Notes: a model not told the origin generated them from the sequence alone. A DNA stretch of 64,000 nucleotides from Marinilactibacillus psychrotolerans (GCF_900101525.1 NZ_FMZD01000001.1:62001-126000); one strand, 5' to 3'. Shown: positions 30,122 to 40,011, counted from the first letter of the stretch. Made by a program: numbers and translations.

Positions 30122-30463
30122 TTATGAGTTTATTTGTTTAATTTTAATATAATCTGGGGACTCTTCCTGTACACTTTTAAGTGACAACAATAAGCTTTCC
30201 AATAAAATCTGAGCAGTGTTAGCTTGGTCTTCTGACTGACTATCCGGAAGCTTCATAGAGAGATACCCTCCCGCTTCTTCATCGATAACAATTGAAGGAG
30301 ACAGCCCTGCTAATTCTATTATACTATTTATTGTCCCGATACTAAGCGCTGAAACCGCAGCACATACAATATCTTGGCCATATGGTCCAGATTCTGCATG
30401 ACCTGAAATCTCAATAGAAATGATTTTGTTATTCTTCAAACGATAAAACTGCGCTTGAATCAT
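30122..30463 (-). CDS. prp: Ribosomal-processing cysteine protease Prp
   Basis: A 113-residue cysteine protease (formerly DUF464/YsxB) that cleaves the N-terminal extension of L27. The catalytic His is in ISGHAESGPYGQD and the catalytic Cys in DIVCAAVSALSIGTIN. Spacing between them (about a dozen residues) fits the family. The substrate motif LQLF|A is present in the neighbouring rpmA product, so enzyme and target agree. It is the middle gene of rplU-prp-rpmA. GAAGGATTT precedes the ATG. Confidence 0.95.
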   Translation of the reverse strand: MIQAQFYRLKNNKIISIEISGHAESGPYGQDIVCAAVSALSIGTINSIIELAGLSPSIVIDEEAGGYLSMKLPDSQSEDQANTAQILLESLLLSLKSVQEESPDYIKIKQINS

Positions 30464-30480
30464 CTAAATCCTTCTTCCAC

Positions 30481-30792
30481 TTATTTAGTTTTGATCGAAT
30501 TGATCAAAACTTTAGTGTATGGTTGGCGATGTCCTTGTTTAGAATGAGAGTCTTTTCTACGACGATACTTAAACGTAACTACTTTTTTAGCACGTCCTTG
30601 TTTCTCGATTGTAGCTTCTACTGAAGCTCCCTCAACTGTTGGAGTTCCAACAACTGCGTTGTCTCCTCCAACAAACAATACTTCTTCAAAAGTAATAGAG
30701 TCTCCAGCTTCTCCGATTAATTTTTCAACGTAGATTGCTTTGCCTTCTTCTACTTTAATTTGTTTACCACCAGTTTTGATGATTGCATACAT
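30481..30792 (-). CDS. rplU: 50S ribosomal protein L21
   Basis: A 103-residue large-subunit protein that binds 23S rRNA. It begins [17 protein letters not shown] and ends with [26 protein letters not shown], the signature C-terminal RNA-binding part. It is the first gene of rplU-prp-rpmA. AAGGAGGTG lies 9 nt before the ATG. A structured leader (see the L21 leader entry) and a consensus promoter precede it, so the operon is likely under autogenous or leader control. Confidence 0.97.
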   Translation of the reverse strand: MYAIIKTGGKQIKVEEGKAIYVEKLIGEAGDSITFEEVLFVGGDNAVVGTPTVEGASVEATIEKQGRAKKVVTFKYRRRKDSHSKQGHRQPYTKVLINSIKTK

Positions 30793-30799
30793 GTTTGTT

Positions 30800-30935
30800 G
30801 CACCTCCTTATTTAGTAAAGCATTTTTTATGCTTTCTATTGCACTTAGACTCGCCGCCATGAGTGACCTATTCAGTGCTTTAAAACTCAAAAACGAGCGG
30901 TTGTAGCTGTGGTGCCTCACAAATACAACATTAAT
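30800..30935 (-). promoter_or_regulatory. L21 leader (rplU 5' UTR element)
   Basis: The minus-strand 5' UTR of rplU contains GAGGCACCACAGCTACAACCGC, CACTCATGGCGGCGAGTC and flanking stems, in the position and style of the Firmicute L21 leader. Such leaders are thought to bind a ribosomal protein. It is G+C-richer than the surrounding spacer. I identify it from gross features and position, not from a covariance model. Confidence 0.7.
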
Positions 30936-30964
30936 ATCTTAACAGACCAGATATAGAACGTCAA
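30936..30964 (-). promoter_or_regulatory. Promoter of the rplU operon
   Basis: TTGACG (30959-30964) and TAAGAT (30936-30941) on the minus strand with 17 bp between. The -35 lies within a few bases of the minD stop codon, so ribosomal genes are transcribed separately from minCD. No terminator is visible after minD. Confidence 0.7.
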
Positions 30965-30967
30965 TCA

Positions 30968-31756
30968 TTATTTATTGAATAACTTTTGCCAGAAAGATTT
31001 TTTTTCTTCTTTCAAAGTCATTAATGGTACAGTTTCTCCAAGAATTCTTCTTGCAATATTTCTATATCCTTGTGATGAAATATTGTCCGGATCTAATGCG
31101 ACTGGGTTTCCTTTATTAGATGAACGAACCACTTCGTCATCTTCAAAAACAATTCCTAGTAATTCTACAGATAAATGTCTGGTAATTTCATCGATATCCA
31201 TAACTTCACCTTTTTGCATCATCTGTTTTCTAATTCTATTGATAACCAATTTTGGAGATCCAATTTTAGTTTGTTCAACTAATCCTATAATTCTATCAGC
31301 ATCCCTAATAGCTGATATCTCAGGAGTAGTAATCAGAATTGCATCATCTGCTGCTGCAATTGAATTTTTAAACCCTTGTTCAATACCAGCTGGACAATCT
31401 ATCAAAACATAATCATAGTCTTTGTTCAATTCAGCGACCAGTTCAATCATTTGTTCTTCATTAATAACATTTTTATCAGCATTTTGAGCAGCTGGTAGTA
31501 AAAATAGCTGGTCATTAAATCGTTTATCTTTGATGATGGCTTGGTGCAATTTTGCACGACCTTCTATAACGTCTACAATGTCATAAATAATTCTGTTTTC
31601 TAGGCCTAATATAACATCTAAATTTCTTAAGCCGATATCCATATCAACTAAACAGATTTTTTTCCCTTGCAAAGCTAATGCTGTTCCAAGATTAGCGGTT
31701 GAGGTAGTTTTCCCTACTCCGCCTTTCCCTGAAGTTATGACGATGGCTTTACCCAT
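30968..31756 (-). CDS. minD: Septum site-determining protein MinD
   Basis: A membrane-associated ParA-type ATPase that recruits MinC and blocks division away from midcell. The 262-residue protein has the deviant Walker A KGGVGKTTSTANLG with both signature lysines, VDMDIGLRNLD, and DYVLIDCPAGIEQGF (Walker B). The C-terminal amphipathic membrane-targeting helix is EKKSFWQKLFNK. Its ATG overlaps the minC end by 8 nt. With DivIVA also encoded in the window (63.2-63.8 kb), and no MinE or MinJ seen, a DivIVA-linked Min system is plausible. Confidence 0.97.
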   Translation of the reverse strand: MGKAIVITSGKGGVGKTTSTANLGTALALQGKKICLVDMDIGLRNLDVILGLENRIIYDIVDVIEGRAKLHQAIIKDKRFNDQLFLLPAAQNADKNVINEEQMIELVAELNKDYDYVLIDCPAGIEQGFKNSIAAADDAILITTPEISAIRDADRIIGLVEQTKIGSPKLVINRIRKQMMQKGEVMDIDEITRHLSVELLGIVFEDDEVVRSSNKGNPVALDPDNISSQGYRNIARRILGETVPLMTLKEEKKSFWQKLFNK

Positions 31757-32438
31757 TAATTAATCCTCCTGTAACATATCCTAATTCCGGTCTCAAATTT
31801 TTGATATCGCTTAGCGGTGATACTCTCAAAATATGTAAATCATCTAGATAAACAACTTCGACTTTAGAAGCGCTCCCGCTTGCCACAATATCTGCTTGTT
31901 CAATTACATGAACATGATCTACTATTCTAACTTGGGCATTATAGGAGAAATTAGCTACGACTACTGATTCTTCTTTTCCTTCTGCACCAGCATGTGCGGT
32001 CCCTCTTAAATCTCCAAGAATAAAGATACTTCCTGTCGCTTTAACTGTCCCCCCAGGGTGAACGCTCCCCACAAGTACCAGATCTCCTTCAACTTTAATC
32101 ATTTGTCCACTGCGTACTGTACTAACCTGCAACTTTGTGCTAACTTCATTATGCCATTTCAGTGCCCTATCTATTGTTACAACCTCTGATTCAATATTTT
32201 TCACTTTAAGGTTAGACTTATCTTCAATTAAAGCGATTGTTTCGCTTTTTTCTCTGTCTGTAAATAATTTATTACCAGTTTTTATAGTCAATTCTAGAGG
32301 TTTATCCGCTGCTGCTTCTTTCTTCAGTGGTTCAATAAGCTTAGACATCTCATCTAATACTGTTTGAAAAGCAGCCGCTTGATCTACCAATAACTGAAAT
32401 CCATCTTTTGTTCCTTTTAATGTTACAACCTTTTGCAA
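31749..32438 (-). CDS. minC: Septum site-determining protein MinC
   Basis: The FtsZ polymerisation inhibitor positioned by MinD. The N-terminal domain spans residues about 1-100. The C-terminal beta-helix domain has VEGDLVLVGSVHPGGTVKATGSIFILGDLRGTAHAG, the MinD-interacting fold. I start at the TTG at 32438 (MQKVVTLKGTKDGF), 6 nt after GAGGTG, giving 229 residues. The longer frame from 32495 reads through that ribosome binding site. It is cotranscribed with minD and follows mreD by about 75 bp. Confidence 0.93.
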   Translation of the reverse strand: MQKVVTLKGTKDGFQLLVDQAAAFQTVLDEMSKLIEPLKKEAAADKPLELTIKTGNKLFTDREKSETIALIEDKSNLKVKNIESEVVTIDRALKWHNEVSTKLQVSTVRSGQMIKVEGDLVLVGSVHPGGTVKATGSIFILGDLRGTAHAGAEGKEESVVVANFSYNAQVRIVDHVHVIEQADIVASGSASKVEVVYLDDLHILRVSPLSDIKNLRPELGYVTGGLING

Positions 32439-32511
32439 GTTTTTCACCTCTTTATTAAAGACTGGAATATGATTATGATTATAATGTGTAACCAATTAAT
32501 GAGCAGATCGT

Positions 32512-33051
32512 TTATTTCTTAAATCTTATCTCATCTTTTTGAATAACGCCCTGAATAATTTTGTCAATAGGATAGCCGATTAGCAGAATCGCGATTCCAT
32601 TAAATAAGAGCGTAGCTCCTAGTCTTTCAAGCAAAAATTCTTGAGTGGATATTGCCGTAATGTTGATCGCGCGATATACACCGAAAACAAAAAATTCTGA
32701 TATCGTTATGACTATAATACTTAAGAGAAAATAGATAATCAAATTAGGTTGAAAGAAATTTTTGAATTGCAGTAAAACATATACAACAATTGTAAAAATA
32801 GCCATAAAAATGCCTAAGTATCCAGTGTAATAGCTGTCATATATAAATCCCATCAGTAAAGCAAGAATTATAATATGTCGAAAACTTAAATAAAAAGTTA
32901 GTATCAATAACACTAATAGTGTTAAGTGCGGAACAATCATCCCGATGTTGGTAATAAATAACCCCTTTAATTGTGCCACGAGTATGCCGTCTAATAACAG
33001 AGCAATTAAGAGCATGAGGAGCGGATAAACAATTTTTTTCCATTGACTCAT
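32512..33051 (-). CDS. mreD: Rod shape-determining protein MreD
   Basis: A 179-residue integral membrane protein of the elongasome with about five helices. The pattern GFIYDSYYTGYLGIFMAIFTIVVYVL is the recognisable MreD core. It links MreC and MreB to peptidoglycan synthesis along the side wall. The ATG at 33051 overlaps the mreC stop (TGATG), a translational coupling. An in-frame GTG one codon earlier is possible but lacks advantage. It is the last gene of mreB-mreC-mreD before minCD. Confidence 0.93.
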   Translation of the reverse strand: MSQWKKIVYPLLMLLIALLLDGILVAQLKGLFITNIGMIVPHLTLLVLLILTFYLSFRHIIILALLMGFIYDSYYTGYLGIFMAIFTIVVYVLLQFKNFFQPNLIIYFLLSIIVITISEFFVFGVYRAINITAISTQEFLLERLGATLLFNGIAILLIGYPIDKIIQGVIQKDEIRFKK

Positions 33052-33902
33052 CACTCTTCCCCGCTTTCAGCTGAACGATCAATTACTGTTACATAACGAA
33101 TATGTTCAAAATCAGTTGCCGGTTTCAGATAGACTTGTTGTGCAAGCCCATGATCATCCATACTAACTTCGTCTACTGTACCGATCACTAGCGATCTAGG
33201 AATTGAGCCACCCAATCCAGAAGTAATGACTTGTTCCCCTTCTGAAATTTCAGCTGTCGATGTAATTTGTGTCATAATCAATCTATTTGTATCGGTATCG
33301 TAACCAGTAATCAAGCCATTAATCACTTCTTTAGATAAAATCTCTGCAGAAACTTGATTAGAAGAACCTTCAAGATTAGTCAATAAAACAACTTTAGAGC
33401 TGGTAGGATCAGTTTCACTAATTCTGCCAATCAAACCATTACTTGACATAACAGACATCCCTTTTTCCAGTCCATCTTGTTCACCTCTATCAATAATCAC
33501 TTGATCGACCCATGAATCTGGGTTTCTTGATATAACTGTACCGGAAATAGTTTGAAAATCTTTCAGTGAACTTTTCAATTCTAACTCTTCTTGCATTCTT
33601 TCATTTTCATCTCGTAAAACGGCTACTTCAGCTTGGGTTTCATAAATACTATCTATTTCTTTTTTTAATCTTTGATTTTCTTCAAAAGTGTCTTGTAGTT
33701 TGTTAATTGACCCAAATATGTCGCTTACTGCATTAACAGGTTTAGAAAAAACTCGACCTGTTACAGCTGTGATATCATTTGTAAACTGCTGAATAAATGT
33801 CACTGACCCCGACTGGGTAAGTGATAAAGACAGCAAAGAAACAAATAGAATTACACTTACTAAAAGGACGATCATTTTTTTATTTGTAAAAAATTGATTC
33901 AA
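33051..33902 (-). CDS. mreC: Rod shape-determining protein MreC
   Basis: A bitopic membrane protein that scaffolds the elongation machinery outside the membrane. The 283-residue product has a membrane helix at about residues 9-28. A coiled coil follows at about 65-115 (DTFEENQRLKKEIDSIYETQAEVAVLRDENERMQEELEL). The two beta domains include NPDSWVDQVIIDRGEQDGLEKGMSVM and QVITSGLGGSIPRSLVIGTV. The start is a TTG, 6 nt after GAGGTG. It is separated from mreB by 168 bp with a weak hairpin, so some control between the two is possible. Confidence 0.95.
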   Translation of the reverse strand: MNQFFTNKKMIVLLVSVILFVSLLSLSLTQSGSVTFIQQFTNDITAVTGRVFSKPVNAVSDIFGSINKLQDTFEENQRLKKEIDSIYETQAEVAVLRDENERMQEELELKSSLKDFQTISGTVISRNPDSWVDQVIIDRGEQDGLEKGMSVMSSNGLIGRISETDPTSSKVVLLTNLEGSSNQVSAEILSKEVINGLITGYDTDTNRLIMTQITSTAEISEGEQVITSGLGGSIPRSLVIGTVDEVSMDDHGLAQQVYLKPATDFEHIRYVTVIDRSAESGEE

Positions 33903-34022
33903 TAGTCACACCTCAAATATTATAGCTCTGGTTATTTTACCATAATTTAAAGCAAAAACGTAGGTAATTCTAATCGAATACTAAAGCTTACTTACCATTA
34001 TACTATCTATTATCCATAAATA

Positions 34023-34046
34023 AGCGGGAAAGATAACCTCCCCGCC
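34023..34046 (-). terminator. Weak terminator after mreB
   Basis: GCGGG...CCCGC, a 5-bp G+C stem with an 11-nt loop, followed by TTATTTAT on the minus strand. It probably attenuates rather than ends transcription into mreC. Confidence 0.5.
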
Positions 34047-34070
34047 TCTTTTTCTTATGGAATTTATTGA

Positions 34071-35081
34071 TTATCTACTTTGTTTACGGTATAGATCCAA
34101 ATGATTCAAAGCTTCTCCAGTACCAATTGCTACACAGTTCAATGGATCATTTGCTACAAATACAGGTACTTCAGTCTGCTCAGCAATGACTTCACTCAAG
34201 TGTTTAAGCATAGCGCCTCCACCTGTAAGAACAATTCCTCTATCGATAACATCTGCTGAAATTTCAGGTGATGTATCTTCTAATGTCCCTTTTACAGCAA
34301 TAACGATGCTATCCACAACTTCTTGAATGGCTTCAGCTATATCAACTGCTGAAATTTCTATTGTTTTTGGTAGACCTGTTAGCAGATCCCGACCTCGGAT
34401 ATCTGTTGATCCTAATTCCTGAGCTGCTTCTATTGAAGCACAACCTAATTCCATTTTTACAGATTCAGCCGTTCTCTCACCAATTAATAAGTTATATTTG
34501 TTTCTGATATAATGAATAATTGAAATATCCATTTGATCTCCAGCCATTTTAATTGTACGACTGCTGACAATCCCTCCTAAAGAGATAGTCGCTACATCAG
34601 TAGTACCTCCGCCGATATCTACTACCATGCTACCTGTCGGGTCATTTACTGGCAGACCCGCACCAATTGCTGCAGCAAAAGGTTCTTCGATCAGAAATGC
34701 TTCTTTAGCACCAGCCATTTTAGTTGCATCAATAATCGCTCTCTTTTCAACTTCTGTACCTCCGCCTGGCACACATACCACAACACTTGGTTTTGAAGCT
34801 CTTTTGCCAATTCCTTTACTGATAAAGTATTCCATCATAGCAATCGTAGTATCATAATCAGCTATGACACCATCTTTCATAGGACGAATCGCAACAATAC
34901 TTCCTGGAGTACGTCCAATCATTTTTTGGGCATCCAATCCAACTGCAACGACTTCACCAGTAGTATTATCTTTCGCAACTACAGATGGTTCTCCTAATGC
35001 TATTCCTTTTCCTTCTACATACACATTTGTATTTGCTGTACCTAAATCGATTCCGATTCCTTTATTGTTAAACCAACGCAC
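34071..35081 (-). CDS. mreB: Rod shape-determining protein MreB
   Basis: The bacterial actin homologue that guides lateral cell-wall synthesis. The 336-residue protein has phosphate 1 [29 protein letters not shown], the [14 protein letters not shown] stretch, phosphate 2 [12 protein letters not shown], and the adenosine motif [11 protein letters not shown]. The start is a GTG after GAGGGGAACGAAC. Presence with MreCD and RodZ-independent context indicates a rod-shaped cell. A GTGAAA-17-TACAAT promoter lies about 85 bp upstream. It is separated from radC by a cold-shock gene. Confidence 0.97.
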   Translation of the reverse strand: MRWFNNKGIGIDLGTANTNVYVEGKGIALGEPSVVAKDNTTGEVVAVGLDAQKMIGRTPGSIVAIRPMKDGVIADYDTTIAMMEYFISKGIGKRASKPSVVVCVPGGGTEVEKRAIIDATKMAGAKEAFLIEEPFAAAIGAGLPVNDPTGSMVVDIGGGTTDVATISLGGIVSSRTIKMAGDQMDISIIHYIRNKYNLLIGERTAESVKMELGCASIEAAQELGSTDIRGRDLLTGLPKTIEISAVDIAEAIQEVVDSIVIAVKGTLEDTSPEISADVIDRGIVLTGGGAMLKHLSEVIAEQTEVPVFVANDPLNCVAIGTGEALNHLDLYRKQSR

Positions 35082-35163
35082 TTGTTCGTTCCCCTCTCAA
35101 AATAAAACATTAAGATCTTTGTTTAACAGTTAGTTATTTTAAATTGCAAAGATTCATTGCTTC

Positions 35164-35192
35164 ATTGTACCTTTTTATCAATTGATTTTCAC
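35164..35192 (-). promoter_or_regulatory. Possible promoter of mreB
   Basis: On the minus strand GTGAAA (35187-35192) and TACAAT (35164-35169) are 17 bp apart. The rest of the 35082-35394 spacer is A+T-rich with no gene. Confidence 0.5.
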
Positions 35193-35344
35193 TATTAGTT
35201 TACGACTTTAATTCTTTTTTTATATGTTTGACATTAAACTGATAGAAGATAAATAATTTGTTGCTTTATTCTAACACAGGATATATTGACTAATCTATAA
35301 AATATGTATAACAATTTAATATTTTAATATTTATAAGCATTAAA

Positions 35345-35383
35345 AAACCGAGAGAACGAATACCGCTCTCTCGGTTGAAAATT
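35345..35383 (-). terminator. Terminator of the first cold-shock gene
   Basis: AACCGAGAG pairs with CTCTCGGTT around a 13-nt loop with further partial pairing. A TTTTTTA run follows on the minus strand. It lies 18 bp after the csp stop. Confidence 0.9.
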
Positions 35384-35394
35384 TTTAAGTTAAA

Positions 35395-35595
35395 TTAAGC
35401 TTTTTCTACGTTAGCAGCTTGAGGTCCGCGTGCGCCTTCTTCAATATCAAAAGTTACAGCTTGTCCTTCTTCTAATGATTTGAATCCTTCTTCGTTGATA
35501 GCTGAGAAATGTACGAATACATCGTCTGCGCCTTCACGTTCGATAAATCCAAAACCTTTTTCTGCGTTAAACCATTTTACTGTACCATTTTCCAT
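35395..35595 (-). CDS. Cold-shock protein, CspA family (copy 1)
   Basis: A 66-residue OB-fold single-stranded nucleic-acid binding protein and RNA chaperone. RNP1 (KGFGFI) and RNP2 (VFVHF) motifs are intact: [19 protein letters not shown] and [10 protein letters not shown]. The ATG at 35595 follows GAGGAGGAAAAAG. A longer frame from 35625 lacks a site. It has its own TTGCTT/TATACT promoter and a leader of about 110 nt, typical of cold-shock mRNAs. It is inserted between radC and mreB, genes that are adjacent in Bacillus. A paralogue lies at 59576-59776. Confidence 0.96.
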   Translation of the reverse strand: MENGTVKWFNAEKGFGFIEREGADDVFVHFSAINEEGFKSLEEGQAVTFDIEEGARGPQAANVEKA

Positions 35596-35711
35596 ATTAC
35601 TTTTTCCTCCTCGTGCCGTAAGCACATTCTATTTCACATTATTGCTATAGGTAACGAATCGGAATGTTCTTACACATTACTTTTTTCTTTCCCTAACAAA
35701 ATGCTAAGTAA

Positions 35712-35740
35712 AGTATAGCATGGACATTTAAATAAAGCAA
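35712..35740 (-). promoter_or_regulatory. Promoter of the first cold-shock gene
   Basis: TTGCTT (35735-35740) and TATACT (35712-35717) on the minus strand with a 17-bp spacer. It gives a roughly 110-nt 5' UTR before the start codon, long for a 66-codon gene and fitting a thermosensitive csp leader. Confidence 0.72.
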
Positions 35741-35862
35741 GCATTTGCTTGAATCTTTTCAAAAAAATTTAAACTTATTTTTGAAATTTATAAACTTTTC
35801 TCTAATGCTTTATCCCAATAATGAATTCTTTTTTTACTAATTGATTTTGACTCTTTTATTAG

Positions 35863-36552
35863 TTAAATAATACCTTGCTCTTTCAAGCTTACATAACTAT
35901 TTTCACCTATTATAATATGATCCAGTAGATCTATACCGATCATTTCTCCCGCTTTTATCATCCTTTTGGTAAAAGATAGATCTGCCTCTGAAGGTTCAGG
36001 ATTTCCTGAAGGATGGTTATGTGCAATGATGATTCGAGCTGCAGCATATTTTACAGCGCCTCTATATATTTCTCTTGGATGTGCGATTGAGCTATTCAAA
36101 CTTCCTTTAAATACAATTTCTTTTTTAATAATCTCATTTTTAGTGTTTAAATGAAGTGCCATAACATGTTCTTGCTGCAATCCACCAAGCTCATCTTGAA
36201 GTAAAGCACCAACAAATGAACTGGATGTTACTGTTCCTTCTTTAATCTGTGAAGCCCTCGCTACTCGATTTCCAAACTCAATTGCTGCTATCATTTCAAT
36301 TGCTTTTGCATTCCCGATCCCTTCAATACTTACCAATTCTTCTACTGTTACATGTCTTAGCATAAATAAATTATCAAACTCTGATAAGACTTCCATACTT
36401 AATTGGAGGACGTTCATTTCTCTAGTACCTGTTCTTAATAAAATTGCCAGTAACTCATGATTTGCTAATGCTTTAGCCCCATATTCAGTTAAACGTTCTC
36501 TGGGTCTTGATTGTTCTGGCACATCACTAAATTTCTGTGTAGTAACCTTCAT
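35863..36552 (-). CDS. radC: RadC family JAB1/MPN metalloprotease-like protein
   Basis: A 229-residue protein with an N-terminal helix-hairpin-helix region (VEELVSIEGIGNAKAIEM) and a C-terminal JAB/MPN+ domain. The JAMM motif is present as HNHPSGNPEPSEAD with the upstream Glu in the conserved strand (KKEIVFKGSLN and IAHPREIYRGAV). Despite the name, a DNA-repair role is doubtful; it may be a protease or nuclease. It lies near mreBCD as in other Firmicutes. AAAGGGGGAAAGAC precedes the ATG. Confidence 0.93.
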   Translation of the reverse strand: MKVTTQKFSDVPEQSRPRERLTEYGAKALANHELLAILLRTGTREMNVLQLSMEVLSEFDNLFMLRHVTVEELVSIEGIGNAKAIEMIAAIEFGNRVARASQIKEGTVTSSSFVGALLQDELGGLQQEHVMALHLNTKNEIIKKEIVFKGSLNSSIAHPREIYRGAVKYAAARIIIAHNHPSGNPEPSEADLSFTKRMIKAGEMIGIDLLDHIIIGENSYVSLKEQGII

Positions 36553-36567
36553 ATTGTCTTTCCCCCT

Positions 36568-36606
36568 TTTAAAATAAAAGAAGGGAGCAATTATCGCCCC
36601 CTTCTT
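36568..36606 (-). terminator. Terminator between the HAD phosphatase gene and radC
   Basis: AAGAAGGG-GC pairs with GC-CCCTTCTT around a 7-nt A+T loop, then TTTTATTTT on the minus strand. It separates radC from valS and the HAD gene. Confidence 0.88.
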
Positions 36607-36645
36607 ACTTATTAAACTTACAAAATAAGTTTCAAAATAATTAAA

Positions 36646-37299
36646 TTAGTTTTCAATGTACTCAATAACTTTGGTTAAGTCCGGTAATATATCTGTTGCT
36701 TTCTCTTTAGCTTCTTCATTCGGACTGATTAAATCGGGAATCATAATGACTGGTATTCCAGCAGCATGCGCTGCTCTGACACCGTTTAACGAGTCTTCTA
36801 ACACTAAAGCCTCAGAAGGAGTTGCTGTAGTTTTACTTAATGCTTTTAAAAATATTGCAGGATCTGGTTTAGAATCCTTAACCTCATCGCCCCCTACTAT
36901 CTCAGTAAAATATTTTGATAGTCCCGCATTATTTACTAGTTTTTCTACCATATTTCTTTCCGTGCTAGACGCTACAATCATCTCTATATTCTGGCTTTTT
37001 AAATACTCTAATAATTTTTCTAAACCCAATTTTTTTGGTAAAGCTTTTTCCAATAAAGCTTTTTCTATATCTATTTTACTTTGTTCAATAAAACGATTAG
37101 CAAGATGTTTATCCGTTTGCTCTGAACGGATAGCTGCGAAAAAATCCTTATCACTTGCTCCGATATATCTTTCATAAAAAGGATAATCAAAAGGCATTCC
37201 TATAGAGTCTGCTGTTGCTTGGTTAGCGCGGTAATACATCGATTCAGTATCAAACATCAATCCGTCCATATCGAACAAGACTGCTTTAATCTTAGGCAT
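36646..37299 (-). CDS. HAD family phosphatase (beta-phosphoglucomutase-like)
   Basis: A 217-residue subfamily IA HAD hydrolase with a helical C1 cap. Motif I is VLFDMDGLMFDTE (nucleophile and acid/base Asp), motif II is VASSTERNMVE, motif III has Lys in DEVKDSKPDP, and motif IV is LVLEDSLNGVRAAHAAG. This matches the PGMB/YhcW group, which act as sugar-phosphate phosphatases or mutases. Substrate is not determinable. The ATG is 2 bp from the end of valS, so it is cotranscribed with valS. In Bacillus this slot is taken by folC, comC and maf, which are absent here. Confidence 0.88.
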   Translation of the reverse strand: MPKIKAVLFDMDGLMFDTESMYYRANQATADSIGMPFDYPFYERYIGASDKDFFAAIRSEQTDKHLANRFIEQSKIDIEKALLEKALPKKLGLEKLLEYLKSQNIEMIVASSTERNMVEKLVNNAGLSKYFTEIVGGDEVKDSKPDPAIFLKALSKTTATPSEALVLEDSLNGVRAAHAAGIPVIMIPDLISPNEEAKEKATDILPDLTKVIEYIEN

Positions 37300-37300
37300 A

Positions 37301-39952
37301 TTATTCTCCTTTTAACATTTTTAATTTGTTTAACTGGTCCGAAACAGATGAATATCTTTGATGATATTCCTGCGCTTTATTTCGTTCTTCTTCAACGACC
37401 TTTTCTGGAGCGTTTTGAACAAATTTCTGATTTGCCAATTTCCCTTCAACACGTTTAATTTCCTGAGTCCATTTGTCTAATTCTTTTTCTAGTCGTTTGA
37501 TTTCTTCGTCAAAATCAACTAATCCAGCTAATGGCAAGAATATTTCCGCTCCTGTTATTACAGAAGTCTTGACTTCATCCGGTACTATAACCTCTGTATC
37601 AATGGTCAAATTCTCCGGATTACAAAAGCGTTCAATGAAACTACGATTATTTATAAGGAATTCTTTTTCTTGCTCAGACTTTGCTTTTACTAAGATATCG
37701 ATTTTTTTAGATAATGGACGATTAACTTCTGCCCTAATTGTTCTAACTGATCGAATCAAGTCTATCAGCATATTCATATTATCAATTGCTTCCTGGTCAT
37801 TAAACGCGCTCTCAGGAGTAGGATATTCAGCAGTAACTAGTGACTCTCCAACATGTGGCATATTTTCCCAAATTTCTTCTGTAACAAAGGGCATGATTGG
37901 ATGCAGTAAGCGAAGAGTTTGATCAAGGACATAAATCAAGATACTTCTAGTTGATTTTTTTTCATCCTCTGAACCATTAAATAAAATTTCTTTGCTCATC
38001 TCAATATACCAGTCACAATAATCATCCCAAATAAATTTGTAAAGAACACGACCTGCTTCACCAAACTCGAATTTCTCAAATAATTCTGTAACTTGTGTAA
38101 TCGTCTCATTCAATCGAGCTAAGATCCATTTATCTGCAATAGACTTTTTACCATTAAGATCAATGTCTTCGGTTGTGAAATGATCTAAATTCATTATTAC
38201 ATAACGACTTGCATTCCAGATCTTGTTGATGAAGTTCCAAGCCGCATCCATTTTTTCATAGCTGAATCTTACATCCTGTCCAGGAGCTGATCCATTAGAC
38301 AAGAACCAGCGTAAAGCATCTGTTCCGTATTGATCGATAACTTCCATAGGATCTATCCCATTACCAAGAGATTTACTCATTTTTCTTCCTTGTTCATCAC
38401 GAATCAGACCATGGATCAATACGTTTTTAAAAGGTCGCTCATTTGTAAATTCCAGACTTTGAAAAATCATACGACTTACCCAGAAGAAAATAATATCATA
38501 GCCTGTAACTAAAGTACTAGTTGGAAAATAACGCTTAAAGTCTTCCGCTTCAATATCTGGCCAACCCATTGTTGAAAAAGGCCATAAAGCCGAGCTGAAC
38601 CATGTATCTAGAACATCCTCATCTTGGGACCAATTTTCAATATCTTCGGGCTCGTGTTCACCAACATACACTTCTCTAGTTTGTTTATTATACCAGGCGG
38701 GAATACGGTGCCCCCACCATAACTGTCTTGAGATTACCCAGTCATGAACGTTATTCATCCAATTATTAAAAGTTTTTTCAAATCGTTCAGGAACAAAGTT
38801 AACTTTGTTCTCTGTTTTCTGATTATTAATAGCTTGCTCTGCTAATGGCTCCATTTTTACAAACCATTGAGTAGAGAGCCTTGGTTCAACTACAACTCCT
38901 GTGCGTTCAGAATGCCCAACGCTATGAACCATTTCCTCTACCTTGATTAGATATCCTTGCTCTTTTAAGTCGCTAATGATCCGTTTTCTAGCTTCAAAGC
39001 GATCTAATCCTGCATAATCCCCCGCAAGGTCATTCATTGATCCATCATTGTTCATCACATTAATTCGTTCTAAATCATGGCGATTTCCCACTTCAAAGTC
39101 ATTTGGATCATGCGCTGGGGTAATTTTAACGACTCCTGTACCAAATTCCATTTCTACATAATCATCGGCAATGATTGGCAACTCTCTACCTACTAAAGGA
39201 AGTGTCAATGTCTTACCGACTAAATGCTTGTAGCGATCATCATCTGGATGGACAGCTACTGCTGTATCCCCTAACATTGTTTCAGGACGTGTAGTGGCAA
39301 TTTCTAATGCACCAGATCCATCCGTTAATGGATATTTCATATGATAAAATGCACCATTCACATCTTTGTGATCTACCTCAATATCTGACAGGGCTGTTTG
39401 AGCTTTGGGATCCCAATTAATAATATACTCACCACGATAAATTAAGCCTTTATTGTAAAGGTCTACAAACACTTTATTTACTGCCTTGTTTAACCCTTCA
39501 TCCAAAGTAAAACGTTCACGGCTATAATCTACAGAAATACCTACTTTTGCCCATTGTTCTCTAATGTTTCCAGCATACTCTTCTTTCCAGTCCCAAACTT
39601 TTTCCAGAAATTTTTCTCTTCCTAAATCGTACCGAGAAATACCTTCTTGAGAGAGCTTTTCTTCTACTTTTGCTTGGGTAGCAATTCCGGCATGGTCCAT
39701 ACCCGGTAACCAAAGTGCATCATATCCTTGCATTCTTTTTTGTCGGATAATAATATCTTGTAAAGTTGTATCCCAAGCATGTCCAAGATGTAGTTTTCCT
39801 GTTACATTGGGTGGTGGAATAACAATAGAATAAGGTTCTGCTCTTTTATCTTCACTTGGCTTGAATAAATCTTGATCCAGCCATTTTTCATATCGACCTG
39901 CTTCAACTTCTGTCGGCTGATATTTTTTTGACATTTCTATTTCTTCTGTCAT
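37301..39952 (-). CDS. valS: Valyl-tRNA synthetase
   Basis: A class Ia synthetase that charges tRNA-Val and edits Thr. The 883-residue protein has HIGH-type [14 protein letters not shown], the CP1 editing domain with [14 protein letters not shown], and the KMSKS loop [13 protein letters not shown]. The anticodon-binding helical domain and a C-terminal coiled coil ([25 protein letters not shown]) typical of ValS follow. I start at the ATG at 39952, 10 nt after TGGAGTG. The longer frame from 40006 runs into the leader. It is controlled by a T-box, but about 200 bp of unusual repeat sequence lies between the T-box terminator and this start. Confidence 0.97.
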   Translation of the reverse strand: MTEEIEMSKKYQPTEVEAGRYEKWLDQDLFKPSEDKRAEPYSIVIPPPNVTGKLHLGHAWDTTLQDIIIRQKRMQGYDALWLPGMDHAGIATQAKVEEKLSQEGISRYDLGREKFLEKVWDWKEEYAGNIREQWAKVGISVDYSRERFTLDEGLNKAVNKVFVDLYNKGLIYRGEYIINWDPKAQTALSDIEVDHKDVNGAFYHMKYPLTDGSGALEIATTRPETMLGDTAVAVHPDDDRYKHLVGKTLTLPLVGRELPIIADDYVEMEFGTGVVKITPAHDPNDFEVGNRHDLERINVMNNDGSMNDLAGDYAGLDRFEARKRIISDLKEQGYLIKVEEMVHSVGHSERTGVVVEPRLSTQWFVKMEPLAEQAINNQKTENKVNFVPERFEKTFNNWMNNVHDWVISRQLWWGHRIPAWYNKQTREVYVGEHEPEDIENWSQDEDVLDTWFSSALWPFSTMGWPDIEAEDFKRYFPTSTLVTGYDIIFFWVSRMIFQSLEFTNERPFKNVLIHGLIRDEQGRKMSKSLGNGIDPMEVIDQYGTDALRWFLSNGSAPGQDVRFSYEKMDAAWNFINKIWNASRYVIMNLDHFTTEDIDLNGKKSIADKWILARLNETITQVTELFEKFEFGEAGRVLYKFIWDDYCDWYIEMSKEILFNGSEDEKKSTRSILIYVLDQTLRLLHPIMPFVTEEIWENMPHVGESLVTAEYPTPESAFNDQEAIDNMNMLIDLIRSVRTIRAEVNRPLSKKIDILVKAKSEQEKEFLINNRSFIERFCNPENLTIDTEVIVPDEVKTSVITGAEIFLPLAGLVDFDEEIKRLEKELDKWTQEIKRVEGKLANQKFVQNAPEKVVEEERNKAQEYHQRYSSVSDQLNKLKMLKGE

Positions 39953-40011
39953 AAAAATCACTCCATTTCTTTTTTTGGCTTTTATAGATTGTTTAATGAT
40001 GAACATCCGCT

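Noticed and set aside
32439-32495. Longer MinC starting at 32495
   Set aside because: It would translate through the GAGGTG site that serves the TTG at 32438, and MinC proteins start at the latter position.
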